The position numbers were made by a program, and so were the translations under genes. 64,000 nt of DNA from an uncultured Prevotellaceae bacterium (GTDB taxonomy: Bacteria; Bacteroidota; Bacteroidia; Bacteroidales; Bacteroidaceae), in contig CACWNV010000011.1 of NCBI GenBank assembly GCA_902762325.1, forward strand, positions 1 through 64,000, read 5' to 3'. The stretch's first letter is position 1; each line of letters opens with the position of its first letter. Positions 27,380-36,408 of this stretch are shown in pieces. The notes beneath the pieces were generated by a model. That model saw nothing but the letters and a program-made list of their open reading frames with translations, was not told where the DNA came from and did not search any database.

Positions 27380-28364
27380 ATCTAGGAAATTTAATGCCAA
27401 ATACTTTAATCCATTTATTTATCGCGGCCTCAGTCATGTAATTCTGCTCATATTGAATAGCAGCACTAGCTTCAGAGGCGTCTCGTGATGCCATTATTGC
27501 CAATCTTCTTCTATCATATAAATCCAAATCATTAATGCTACCCTGAAATCCTTTTGGGTCATAATAATCTCTCATTATTTGGAATGATAAGGTATCCAAA
27601 GCACTTTTAACAAGTTTGGGATAAGTTGCGGGGAATGAGAGTAAGCTGTTAGCCCAATCAATCATTAAGTTTTCAAAAAGGTAAGAACCAACTTCATCTC
27701 CCCAATGCTCCTTTTTCCAGTATTTCATTAGTCTTATCGCAGGCAATAATGCCCCATTGACCCGTTGGTTTGCTTGGGTCACTCTGCTTTGATCTATTCG
27801 AGGATCCGTTCCCTTCCAACTCCCATTTCCGTCAGGAATTATATAAAACCCTGTCGTTGTATAAAAACATGGTACTATGTCAAAGTTCCATTCATACGAG
27901 GAGAGTTGAAGAGTAACTGCTTCTTGGTTACGGTGAATGTCTGCCTTACTATATGCAGGAATGGCACTTAATTCTCTTTTAATTGCCTCAATCATTTTTC
28001 TGGAATTAAGGACATTGCCGTCACAATAATCAGGAAGCGACTTCGCATAAGGGTTATTGACATATATGGGATATCTTTTTCTGGTTATCTTCGTCACATC
28101 ATCTGTCGTACATCCTTGTGCATCAAACACAATCATGATGTCAATGTCATCCAATGGACGGATTTTTGTGTTTCTGGCAAAAGAGCCAAAGAAAATATGA
28201 TTAGCTCCATTATATAATGGTGGAATCCTCTCGCTTTTAGCAAGGTCCTCTATTTTAAGAACAAGCCAGTCGCGGCTTGCTCTTGCTGTAGTTGTTCGTT
28301 CGGAATCAAGGTTTACGGAATCCCTCATGAAATCTTCGAAACATGAATTTACTGTGTATGCCAT
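27369..28364 (-). CDS. CD-NTase (cGAS/DncV-like nucleotidyltransferase)
   Basis: A 331-residue enzyme. The nucleotidyltransferase core shows FFGSFARNTKIRPLDDIDIM with Gly60-Ser61 and metal-binding Asp73/Asp75, and the third acid in YEWNFDIVPC (Asp162). The C-terminal helical domain completes the OAS-like fold. On phage infection such enzymes make cyclic di- or trinucleotides that activate the linked effector. The operon has only two genes (no Cap2/Cap3, HORMA or TRIP13), so it is a minimal type I CBASS. It is transcribed away from the HTH/WYL regulators, whose region may control both directions. The clade and product nucleotide cannot be told from sequence alone. Confidence 0.85.
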   Translation of the reverse strand: MAYTVNSCFEDFMRDSVNLDSERTTTARASRDWLVLKIEDLAKSERIPPLYNGANHIFFGSFARNTKIRPLDDIDIMIVFDAQGCTTDDVTKITRKRYPIYVNNPYAKSLPDYCDGNVLNSRKMIEAIKRELSAIPAYSKADIHRNQEAVTLQLSSYEWNFDIVPCFYTTTGFYIIPDGNGSWKGTDPRIDQSRVTQANQRVNGALLPAIRLMKYWKKEHWGDEVGSYLFENLMIDWANSLLSFPATYPKLVKSALDTLSFQIMRDYYDPKGFQGSINDLDLYDRRRLAIMASRDASEASAAIQYEQNYMTEAAINKWIKVFGIKFPRYGK

Positions 28365-28536
28365 TACAAGCTTTTATTGAAAAGAAGTGCAAAATAGATG
28401 CCAACCAACCAATTGGTGGTCATATGGCAATGATTTGGAAAAAGTACATCTGTCATGTCACACTACTACTGCCAATTTGGCGTTTTCTTCAAATATTTTG
28501 CCGTTTTCTCTCAATTTTATCTCCTAAAAGAATAAA

Positions 28537-28560
28537 TTTGGCAAAAATCATGTATCTTTG
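28537..28560 (+). promoter_or_regulatory. Candidate promoter of the HTH-WYL-led operon
   Basis: TATCTTTG (28553-28560) fits the TAnnTTTG -7 box, 25 bases before the ATG. A TTTG lies at 28537-28540 but the 12-base gap is shorter than the usual ~20. Two similar phrases, TTTGGCGTTTTCTTC near 28477 and TTTTGCCGTTTTCTC near 28496, could be operator half-sites. Confidence 0.4.
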
Positions 28561-28585
28561 TACTCGGGTTACACATTAATATAAT

Positions 28586-28792
28586 ATGGATAGTAAGCAT
28601 CTCAACCGAATCAAAGTCGCTTTAGCCGAGAAAGAAAAGACTAACAAGTGGCTGGCAGAACAGCTGGGTAAAGACCAAGCGACCATTTCCAAGTGGGTGA
28701 CAAATACGACGCAGCCTAATTTGGAAATGCTGTTGCAAATAGCAAAAGTACTTGAAGTAAATGTAAACGAATTAGTACGTCCTTTACAATAA
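28586..28792 (+). CDS. Cro/C1-type HTH regulator
   Basis: A 68-residue single-domain helix-turn-helix protein: NRIKVALAEKEKTNKWLAEQ, LGKDQATISKWVTN, LEMLLQIAKVLEVNVNELV. It is the intact paralogue of the decayed copy at 18078-18288. Its stop TAA overlaps the ATG of the WYL gene (TAATG), so the two are translated together. It sits between the leftward CBASS operon and the rightward restriction operon, the natural position for a repressor of both. The role as regulator is inferred from fold and position. Confidence 0.88.
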   Translation: MDSKHLNRIKVALAEKEKTNKWLAEQLGKDQATISKWVTNTTQPNLEMLLQIAKVLEVNVNELVRPLQ

Positions 28793-29787
28793 TGGCAAAC
28801 GTTAAGAACGGTGCATATAGGGAAATCATTATTGACAGATGTCTCCAAAGTAGAAGAGGATTTTCTACTCAGGAGATATTTGACAAGTGCAATGATGCCC
28901 TTGAACGTCGTGGCGAGATACCAATCAGCTCTCTTAACACCATTCGGAACGACATTATATCTATTGAGAACCGGTGGCGTGTCGTTGTGGAAGAGTTGCG
29001 AAGTGGTAGAGAGAAAAGGTATCGATATGAAGACCCACACTTTTCCATTTTTAATAGTCCTCTTAATGAAGACGAAATTACTCAACTGACTCAATCAATT
29101 TCCATGCTCCGACGTTTTGAGGGAATGCCAGGCTTTGAATGGGTCGAGGAGATGAGTGCCCATCTTCAAGAAACTGTCAGTGCCAATTCGGAACCTGTTA
29201 TTGGATTCGACGAGAACAAGGAATTGAAGGGCATGGCGTTTTTCACACCATTGTTCAATGCTATTACAGAAAAGAAAGCCATCAAAATCAAGTACCACAC
29301 ATATAAGAATGATAAAGTGATAGAGGGTGTCGTTCATCCTTACTATCTAAAAGAGTACAATCAAAGATGGTTCCTGTTTGCACTTAATGACAAGTACAAG
29401 AGCATATCTATCTATGCGCTTGACCGCATTGAGACATTGGGCAAGACCTCTGCCAAATTCATCCCGAATACAGAAATTGACTTCTCGCACTATTTCGACA
29501 ATATAGTTGGAGTTAGCGTTAAGTCGGATGAAGTACCCCAGACCGTAAAGATATGGGTTGATAAAGAGCAACTGCCTTACACCCTATCAAAACCTCTACA
29601 TAAATCTCAAACAGTGATTGAGGAGAAAGAAGATGGTGGCGCTATAGTTGCCATCAAGGTGATACCGAACTTCGAGTTGGAGCAACTTCTTCTTTCTTTT
29701 GGGGAACGCTTTGAAGTATTGGCTCCATCTTCACTGAGAGATAAAATTGCAGACAGAATTAAAAAAAATATGGAAAAGTATCAATAG
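28792..29787 (+). CDS. WYL-domain transcriptional regulator
   Basis: A 331-residue protein. The N-terminal winged helix is about residues 5-80 (IIIDRCLQSRRGFSTQEIFD, SSLNTIRNDIISIENRW). The WYL domain is centred near 170-235 (KIKYHTYKNDKVIEGVVHPY, LKEYNQRWFLFALND, SIYALDRIE), and the C-terminal WCX region follows. WYL regulators such as BrxR and CapW repress defence operons and are thought to sense nucleic acid or nucleotide ligands. Coupling to the HTH gene upstream and 75 bases before the methylase-kinase gene suggest it controls the long operon downstream and possibly the divergent CBASS genes. Confidence 0.9.
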   Translation: MANVKNGAYREIIIDRCLQSRRGFSTQEIFDKCNDALERRGEIPISSLNTIRNDIISIENRWRVVVEELRSGREKRYRYEDPHFSIFNSPLNEDEITQLTQSISMLRRFEGMPGFEWVEEMSAHLQETVSANSEPVIGFDENKELKGMAFFTPLFNAITEKKAIKIKYHTYKNDKVIEGVVHPYYLKEYNQRWFLFALNDKYKSISIYALDRIETLGKTSAKFIPNTEIDFSHYFDNIVGVSVKSDEVPQTVKIWVDKEQLPYTLSKPLHKSQTVIEEKEDGGAIVAIKVIPNFELEQLLLSFGERFEVLAPSSLRDKIADRIKKNMEKYQ

Positions 29788-29814
29788 GTTCAGTTAAATT
29801 GAACGTGTAATACT

Positions 29815-29822
29815 TACCTTTG
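29815..29822 (+). promoter_or_regulatory. -7 element before the methylase-kinase gene
   Basis: TACCTTTG matches TAnnTTTG. Transcription would start near 29829, too close to an in-frame GTG at 29839 for a normal leader, which favours the ATG at 29863. Confidence 0.45.
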
Positions 29823-29862
29823 CGCCCAGAAATCAAATGTGAAACCCAAAACTGAGAGCAAC

Positions 29863-32460
29863 ATGGTAAAGATGCAAGAGACAAACAAGATGGAAGTAGC
29901 AAACAACATGAACATTGAGAACAAGCTAAAGCGAATTCTCAATTTGTTCTTTGGAATGAATCCAAGGAACAAGTTTTGGCTTCTCGAAGTCCTTTTGCTG
30001 GCTAAGCGAGGAGAGCTTGTTATTTGTAATAACGAGATTGAAGCCGACGACTTCATTCTCTGTGTAGTTGACACCTCCATACTCGCAGTTACTGGTGGCA
30101 CGGAAAAGACGCTACAGGATTGGGAAGAAAAAGGTGTTAAGGTACAATATGCTGTCGGACGAACGACTGCTGAGATTAAGAAACTATTCTCAGAAATTGA
30201 TAATGCGTTCTCAGAAAGAGGGCAAGGTCAAAACAAATTCTTTGCCATAAAGCAGATGGAGCCTCTTGACTTGATGGAGATTATACACATATTGTGTACC
30301 CTTCCAGATGATTGGTTCCAGTCAGGAGTTGGTATATTTACAGAAGAAGTGCTCTCGTTTATTGCCCGTAACGAAGGTAAGGCTGGGGGTATGTTCTTTC
30401 AACCAATTCAAGTCACCCACCTAATGACACGCCTGCTTGGGGCAACAGAAGGTTCTGTTTACAATCCATATGCAGGGTTGGCTTCTTATGGCATGTTCCT
30501 TAACGATAAGATCGATTATCACGCACAAGAGATGTCACAGATGTATCTTATTGCGCGATTAAACCTCCTCCTTCATGGAAAGGATGATAGCCATTGCGTG
30601 CAGGGCGATTCTGTGTCAGAGTGGCTTGGACAATCTTTTGATTATATTGTTGCAACACCACCATTCCATGCTCGTATAAGCGATGCCAGACACGATACGA
30701 TGGAGGCAGACTTCTTTACTAAGGCCTATAACCAAGCAAAGAAGAAGGTCGCCGCTATAGTGTCGGGGTGGTTTTGTGCCGCTACAGGTGGACTCTCATT
30801 TTCTATTAGGAAAACCCTCATCGAAAAGGATCTATTGGAGTCTGTAATTAGATTGCCCAATAATCTATTCTTTGGGACTAACATTGCTACCTATGTTGTC
30901 ATTTTGAATCGAGAAAAAGAGCATAAAGGGAAGGTGAGATTTGTTGATGCTTCTGAGTGCTTCATAAGGCAAGGCATCAATAATTTGTTGGATGAGAAAA
31001 TGGTAATCTCACTGCTTCAAAGTGAAGATTCCAATCATTCTACAATCGTAGATAAGAGTATCTTTTTCTCCAATGGTTGTTCTTTCATTCCCGAAAGGTA
31101 TATTGCGAGAATGCTATTAGAAGCAAAAGACGGAGAAAGAACTATCGCTCTCGAACATATTCTTCAACCTTGTTCCAGGAAGGAAATAGAGTTGAAGGAA
31201 GGGCAACATCCCATTGTCATTTTCCCATTCCCAGAGCTGCAACTTTCTATAAAGTCCAGCGACATCCCCCAAAAGGATGTGAATACCCATGTACCGGCAT
31301 GCCAAATAGAAGAGGATTGTATAATAGTTGATACACGCAGACAGCCTCGGTCTGTTTATGTCAAATTGGATGGTTCACCAGCATATTATATGCCATATTA
31401 TCGTGCCTTCAAAGTTGATACTTCTATTGTATTACCTGAATATCTTGTAATTCAATTGCTCCAACCTTATATGGCAAAGCAAATCGTAGATGGAACTGGG
31501 ACTATTGTTAGTCGAGGTGTAAGTGTACTATTCATGACAGCAAAAATCCTTCTTCCCTCGTTAGATGAGCAAGAATCTGTTATCACTCGCTACAAAGAAC
31601 GGCAACTTCAAAACATGGGTGTGCAGATAAACGAGATCTTCGAGAAGAAAAAGGCTGACTATATAAATGAAGTGCGCATGCGTAAACACGACTTGCGCCC
31701 TTATATAATGGAGTTGGGCTCTATACAACGTCGTATGCAACGTATTATTGAAAATGGTACGGATCTGAACACATTGAAAGAACTGCTTTTTGACAAGCTC
31801 CAGAAGCACTCAATTGCTCTCAGAAAATTGTCTAATCTTTTGGAAGATTTGAGCCGCGAAGAAACGTTTGGTATAGCAGAGTCATTCAACATTGATAAGT
31901 ATTTTTGTGATCTTGAAATCAATCATGAGTGGCGTGATGGATTCGCTATTGAATACACTGTTGATGAAGACGCATTAAGAGAATATGGTCTTCCAAACCA
32001 TGAAACGTCACACTTCAAGAAAGACTTTTTAGCAGGATTGATCTCTATAGAGACGGTAAAAACAACGCACAAGAAGTATGTGAAACTTCTTGTAGACATT
32101 GCGCCAAACGATTTCGAACGTATGGTTCGGAATATAATTGAAAATGCTGACAAACATGGTTTCGTAAATAAAGATTACGAGAACTATATTCTCAACATAC
32201 ACCTCACGGTAGATGCTGAGAAAGAAATGTATCAAATAGACTTTCGTAACAATGGCCAACCCTTCCCCAATGGTCTGGACAAAGAACGATATGGGATGCT
32301 TGGAGAGAAAGCAGGAAATAATGCTGGCACAGGTAAAGGCGGCTATATTGTGAAACAAATTGTTGAACACTATGGAGGCGATTACGACGTGTTTACCGAT
32401 GGTGAACTTTCAACTGTTCGTATTTGGCTTCCCATCAAAAACGTAGAGGACAATGAGTAA
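29863..32460 (+). CDS. Degenerate HsdM/HsdS-like methylase fused to a histidine kinase
   Basis: About 865 residues from the ATG at 29863 (an in-frame GTG at 29839 adds 8). Residues ~140-370 follow the type I N6-adenine methylase fold, but motif I is NPYAGLASYGMF (consensus DPxxGSGxxL) and motif IV is ATPPF (consensus NPPF), so catalysis is doubtful. Residues ~430-580 resemble an HsdS target-recognition domain ending LLPSLDEQESVI. A helical linker then carries an H-box, MRKHDLRPY, with candidate phospho-acceptor His609. A GHKL kinase domain follows: N-box NIIENADKHG (757-766), DFRNNGQPFP and GTGKGGYIVKQIVEHYGG. The next gene, overlapping by 8 bases, is a response regulator. I infer a cytoplasmic two-component sensor whose input domain binds DNA or S-adenosylmethionine. 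No membrane segment is present. Confidence 0.82.
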   Translation: MVKMQETNKMEVANNMNIENKLKRILNLFFGMNPRNKFWLLEVLLLAKRGELVICNNEIEADDFILCVVDTSILAVTGGTEKTLQDWEEKGVKVQYAVGRTTAEIKKLFSEIDNAFSERGQGQNKFFAIKQMEPLDLMEIIHILCTLPDDWFQSGVGIFTEEVLSFIARNEGKAGGMFFQPIQVTHLMTRLLGATEGSVYNPYAGLASYGMFLNDKIDYHAQEMSQMYLIARLNLLLHGKDDSHCVQGDSVSEWLGQSFDYIVATPPFHARISDARHDTMEADFFTKAYNQAKKKVAAIVSGWFCAATGGLSFSIRKTLIEKDLLESVIRLPNNLFFGTNIATYVVILNREKEHKGKVRFVDASECFIRQGINNLLDEKMVISLLQSEDSNHSTIVDKSIFFSNGCSFIPERYIARMLLEAKDGERTIALEHILQPCSRKEIELKEGQHPIVIFPFPELQLSIKSSDIPQKDVNTHVPACQIEEDCIIVDTRRQPRSVYVKLDGSPAYYMPYYRAFKVDTSIVLPEYLVIQLLQPYMAKQIVDGTGTIVSRGVSVLFMTAKILLPSLDEQESVITRYKERQLQNMGVQINEIFEKKKADYINEVRMRKHDLRPYIMELGSIQRRMQRIIENGTDLNTLKELLFDKLQKHSIALRKLSNLLEDLSREETFGIAESFNIDKYFCDLEINHEWRDGFAIEYTVDEDALREYGLPNHETSHFKKDFLAGLISIETVKTTHKKYVKLLVDIAPNDFERMVRNIIENADKHGFVNKDYENYILNIHLTVDAEKEMYQIDFRNNGQPFPNGLDKERYGMLGEKAGNNAGTGKGGYIVKQIVEHYGGDYDVFTDGELSTVRIWLPIKNVEDNE

Positions 32461-33628
32461 GTATAATGTGCTATGGTTGGAGGACGATCCCGAAAAGTTC
32501 CCAACTTTCAAAGAAGAGTGTGAAGAAGACTTCGGTTTGAAGCTTCACGTGTATCGAAAACGTGAAGAAGGTATTGCTGCACTGGAACACAAGTTGAAGT
32601 TGTGGGACGCTGTATTGCTTGATGCAAAAATGCCTGAAAATGATAAGGATCCAACGACTACAACAAAAGGGCTGCGTCAAGTAATTGATAGAATCAATCA
32701 GTTGTCTTCTAAAAAGAAAATCCCATATTTCATTTTTACGGGACAACCAGACCTTATGTCCGACAAAATGTTCGAGGATATGGTCGGCGAGTTTTATAAG
32801 AAGACGATTGATGATGAACGACTTATCACAGATATGGTTGCCGCAATAAAAGCTTCCCCGAAGCAACAATTAAAGTCATATTATCACGAATTCTTTAGCG
32901 CAGCTGAGCGATTAAATATCGGTTATGATGCTGAAGAGATAATTCTCTCTATACTCATCCCAATTCACTACCCTGTTGAAAATGTGTATTTCGTTCCGAA
33001 ATTACACTATACTCCGCTGCGGAAGTATATAGAATATATTTTTAGAGCCTTGGGACGTTTAAATGTTCTTCCCAATATATGCTTCAGTGATGGAAGAGTT
33101 AACCTTAATCAATGTTCTCTTTATCTTGCTGGTAAAGACTGTAATAACTTAGGCATACGCTATAGCAGTGATAGAAATAATCGAATTGTTCCTACTTACA
33201 TAGAAGATATTATTCACTCGGTACTTGATTTTGGCAATCTCAATTCACATACAGCTGAAATTACCGATGAAGAACAAGCGATCATCGAATCTCTTCTTTC
33301 TAAGTCGAACTCACGTTTTCTCATTTTTGGCTTTGCCATGCAGATGATGGAAGTCGTTTCGTGGTTCGACAGTTTAGTTACAGACGTCAAATCAGGCAGA
33401 ATTACCTTATTGGAATGCTACACACTTCCAACAAGAGAGAAGTATGTTAATAAGATCTTTACTCCTGAATATGATGAGGATACAAAATTATGGCATTGTG
33501 GAGAATGCTCAATAATTTTTAAGGAGTCGAGACCAGTTGATGTTTTAATAACTTCTGTATCACCAAATACGAATGATAAAACAAATCCATACTATCCCTA
33601 TTTTGCTCATTACGAAATCGTTAAATAA
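32453..33628 (+). CDS. Response regulator with novel C-terminal domain
   Basis: A 391-residue protein. The receiver domain (1-135) has all signature residues: acidic cluster Glu10-Asp11-Asp12 in LWLEDDPEK, phospho-acceptor Asp57 in WDAVLLDAKMPE, Thr96 in YFIFTGQ and Lys116 in EFYKKT. The ~250-residue C-terminal part is mostly helical (LRKYIEYIFRALGRLNVLPN, IEDIIHSVLDFGNLNSHTAE, FAMQMMEVVSWFDSL) with no winged helix, so it is not an ordinary DNA-binding output. It faintly resembles HEPN/Abi-type helical domains. The start overlaps the kinase gene by 8 bases and hsdM begins 6 bases after its stop, tying it to the restriction operon. Confidence 0.85.
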   Translation: MSKYNVLWLEDDPEKFPTFKEECEEDFGLKLHVYRKREEGIAALEHKLKLWDAVLLDAKMPENDKDPTTTTKGLRQVIDRINQLSSKKKIPYFIFTGQPDLMSDKMFEDMVGEFYKKTIDDERLITDMVAAIKASPKQQLKSYYHEFFSAAERLNIGYDAEEIILSILIPIHYPVENVYFVPKLHYTPLRKYIEYIFRALGRLNVLPNICFSDGRVNLNQCSLYLAGKDCNNLGIRYSSDRNNRIVPTYIEDIIHSVLDFGNLNSHTAEITDEEQAIIESLLSKSNSRFLIFGFAMQMMEVVSWFDSLVTDVKSGRITLLECYTLPTREKYVNKIFTPEYDEDTKLWHCGECSIIFKESRPVDVLITSVSPNTNDKTNPYYPYFAHYEIVK

Positions 33629-33634
33629 CAATAT

Positions 33635-35254
33635 ATGGCAAAGAAAGTAAGTAAAAAGGAAGAAACACTGAACCTTGATAATATCTTGTTCAAGTGTCGA
33701 GATATATTGAGACAGGCAAAGAACTCTGGATCGTTCTTTGAAAAACGAGATATGATGCTTACTCTCGTGTTCTTGCGCTTTATGGGCGAGAAGTATGAAG
33801 ATGGAGTGGCATCCCTTCGTCAGCGACTCATTGAGGAGGGGTTAGATCCAGACAACGAGGATATTATCAAGGCTTTCTTTGATGATGCAACCTTTGCTGA
33901 TGGAACATTTGACTTGCCGGTAGAGGCTCGTTGGTCAACCATCATCAATACGGCAGCACCTCAACTGAATGTGGCTCTTGATACGGCTTTGCGCAGTATC
34001 GGCGAAACGAATCCTACGCTGAAAGGTTGTTTTGTGGAAGGTACATTCACTCAGCGCAATCTTGGTGCAAACGACATGAAGAAGATTGTGGATGAGGTCA
34101 ACAAGATTAGCCATAAGACTTTGGGTGAGGAGAAAGACCTGATAGGCCGCGTATATGAGTATTTCCTGAAAGAGTTTGCCGTTAACGCCACGAAGGAGGA
34201 GGGCGAGTTCTATACACCACATGATGTTGTTCAGCTCATCGCAACTGTTATCGAACCATTCGATGGTACTCTTTACGATCCTTGCTGTGGTTCTGGTGGG
34301 ATGTTCATACAGAGTACTGACTTGGTGAAAGCCAAACAAGGCGACATCAGCCGTATCAATGTGTATGGACAGGAGAAAGAAGCTGCCACCTATCGTTTGG
34401 CAAAGATGAACCTCGCTTTGCGTGGTATCAGCCATAATCTTGGTTCGGAGAGTGATTCCACTTTCACCAACGACCTGCATAAGGGACTGTACTTCGACTA
34501 TATCATGGCCAATCCACCTTTCAACTTGAAAGGATGGTATACTGATAACCTGAAGAACGACCCTCGCTGGACAGATTATGCAACACCACCAGAGAGCAAC
34601 GCCAACTATGCATGGATTCTTCACATGCTTTCTCACCTGAAACCTCTTTCAGGCGTGGCAGGCTTCCTGTTGGCCAATGGTGCTTTGGGCGACACCGATG
34701 CACTGGAAATACGCAAGGAACTGATAAAGAACTCCAAGGTAGAAGCCATCATAATCTTGCCAAGGGAGTTGTTTATCACGACAGACATCAGCGTCACCTT
34801 CTGGATTCTTAACCAGAACAAGAAGGGTGGCAAGTATCATGGGCGTCAACTCAGGAACCGGGAGCACGAAATACTCTTTATGGACTTGCGCCAATGGAAT
34901 GAGAATCCTGTCAAAGGCGAGCAAAAGAAAAAGGTGCGCCTCATTACGGAACAGATTCAACGTGTGGCAGACATCTATCATCAGTGGCAGTCTGAGGGAA
35001 CAGACGGCAACAACTTTGCTGTACCTGAACTATATCGTAGCGTGAGCATTAACGAGATTGAACAGAACAATTGGACATTGGTGCCAAGCAAGTATATCGA
35101 ATTCATCGACCATGATTTGGAGATAGACTATCCCAAGGAGATGGCACGCATTCAGCAGGAAATGAAACAACTGATGCAACGAGAAAAGGAATCACAAATG
35201 ATGCTTGAAGAAGCATTCGGGGGAATTGGATATAGTATTAAAGAGGGAGAGTGA
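33635..35254 (+). CDS. hsdM: Type I restriction-modification methyltransferase subunit HsdM
   Basis: A 539-residue N6-adenine methylase. The N-terminal helical HsdM domain (LDNILFKCRDILRQAKNSGS, LVFLRFMGEKYED) is followed by motif I YDPCCGSGGMF (about 214-224) and motif IV IMANPPFNLKGW (about 290). These are intact, unlike in the kinase fusion two genes upstream. It methylates adenine at sites chosen by HsdS and forms M2S and R2M2S complexes with HsdS and HsdR encoded downstream. The last 4 bases overlap the DUF1016 gene (ATGA-type). Confidence 0.95.
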   Translation: MAKKVSKKEETLNLDNILFKCRDILRQAKNSGSFFEKRDMMLTLVFLRFMGEKYEDGVASLRQRLIEEGLDPDNEDIIKAFFDDATFADGTFDLPVEARWSTIINTAAPQLNVALDTALRSIGETNPTLKGCFVEGTFTQRNLGANDMKKIVDEVNKISHKTLGEEKDLIGRVYEYFLKEFAVNATKEEGEFYTPHDVVQLIATVIEPFDGTLYDPCCGSGGMFIQSTDLVKAKQGDISRINVYGQEKEAATYRLAKMNLALRGISHNLGSESDSTFTNDLHKGLYFDYIMANPPFNLKGWYTDNLKNDPRWTDYATPPESNANYAWILHMLSHLKPLSGVAGFLLANGALGDTDALEIRKELIKNSKVEAIIILPRELFITTDISVTFWILNQNKKGGKYHGRQLRNREHEILFMDLRQWNENPVKGEQKKKVRLITEQIQRVADIYHQWQSEGTDGNNFAVPELYRSVSINEIEQNNWTLVPSKYIEFIDHDLEIDYPKEMARIQQEMKQLMQREKESQMMLEEAFGGIGYSIKEGE

Positions 35255-36405
35255 CTATGGCAAGTACGATACAGTATAACAACAAAAGTGAAGAGAAGAG
35301 TTTCATCAGCGACCTTCGAACAATAGTTTCTGCCGCCAGAGATACCAGTTATCGCATGGCCAATATGATGCAGGTAGTGCAAAACTGGCTAATTGGCAGA
35401 CGTATTGTTGTGCAAGAACAGCAGGGAAAGGCTCGCGCAGACTATGGTAAGCATGTCATAGAGCTGGCCTCCCAATCGTTAACGGAAGAGTTCGGCCGAG
35501 GCTTTTCCGAAACGCAAGTGAGAAATTATCGCAAGTTCTATTTGGCTTTCAGCAATTTACTAATTCAGCAGACAGCGCCTGCTGAATTTAGGTCGAAGCT
35601 TGCATCAATTCAGCAGACAATGCCTGCTGAATCTGTTTCTGATGGAATCGTTTTGCCCATCCAATTATCCTGGAGTCATTACGAAAGGCTGATACGTGTT
35701 ACCGACCCAGAAGCCCGTATGTGGTATATGCAAGAGGCTGCTACACAACAATGGGATTATCGCACTTTGAAACGTAACATAGATTCTCAGTATTATTATC
35801 GTCTTTCTCAGACACCCGAGTTGAAACGGCAAGACGTAGTGGATGAGATGCACCACTTGACAGCCGACTACGAGAAAGAGAAATCAACGTTTGTCAAGAA
35901 CCCTATGCTTGTAGAGTTTCTTGGACTCAGTCACCGGGAAGCTTTCACGGAAAGTAAACTTGAACAAGCCATACTTGATCATTTGGAACACTTCCTCATG
36001 GAGATGGGCAAGGGGTATGCTCTCGTTAATCGTCAGATGCATATTCATACTGAGGACGATGATTATTACATCGATTTGGTGTTTTACAACTATCTGCTGA
36101 AATGCTTTGTTTTGGTTGACCTCAAGACCACCAAAGTGTCGTATGAGGATGTTGGGCAGATGGATATGTATTTGAAACTTTTCGATACCTACAAGCGTAC
36201 CGAAGGTGACAATCCGACAATTGGTATCATTCTTTGTTCGGAAACCAATGCTGATGTGGCACGTTTTTCGACGCTTGCTACCAACAAACAGATGTATGCC
36301 TCAAAGTATCTCACCTATATGCCTTCAAAAGAGGTCTTGGCTCGTGAGATAGAGCAGCAAAAAGAAATTTTCCGCTTGCATAATAATGGAGAAGAGGAGA
36401 AATAA
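35251..36405 (+). CDS. DUF1016/YhcG-family PD-(D/E)XK nuclease
   Basis: A 384-residue protein. The N-terminal DUF1016 domain (about 15-190) shows YRMANMMQVVQNWLIGRRIV, GRGFSETQVRNYRKFYLAF and LSWSHYERLIRV. The YhcG C-terminal nuclease domain (about 210-365) shows FLGLSHREAFTESKLEQAIL, FLMEMGKGYALV, DDDYYIDLVFYNYLLKCFVLVDLKT, which carries the Glu...Asp...Asp-x-Lys PD-(D/E)XK pattern. Such genes often ride in type I restriction loci between hsdM and hsdS, as here. It overlaps hsdM by 4 bases and hsdS follows 3 bases later. It probably cuts foreign DNA; whether it is part of the restriction complex is unknown. Confidence 0.9.
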   Translation: MTMASTIQYNNKSEEKSFISDLRTIVSAARDTSYRMANMMQVVQNWLIGRRIVVQEQQGKARADYGKHVIELASQSLTEEFGRGFSETQVRNYRKFYLAFSNLLIQQTAPAEFRSKLASIQQTMPAESVSDGIVLPIQLSWSHYERLIRVTDPEARMWYMQEAATQQWDYRTLKRNIDSQYYYRLSQTPELKRQDVVDEMHHLTADYEKEKSTFVKNPMLVEFLGLSHREAFTESKLEQAILDHLEHFLMEMGKGYALVNRQMHIHTEDDDYYIDLVFYNYLLKCFVLVDLKTTKVSYEDVGQMDMYLKLFDTYKRTEGDNPTIGIILCSETNADVARFSTLATNKQMYASKYLTYMPSKEVLAREIEQQKEIFRLHNNGEEEK

Positions 36406-36408
36406 CCT

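Noticed and set aside
28343-28579. Plus-strand frame of 78 codons before the HTH gene
   Set aside because: It covers the divergent promoter region, has no motif and would overlap the CD-NTase start.
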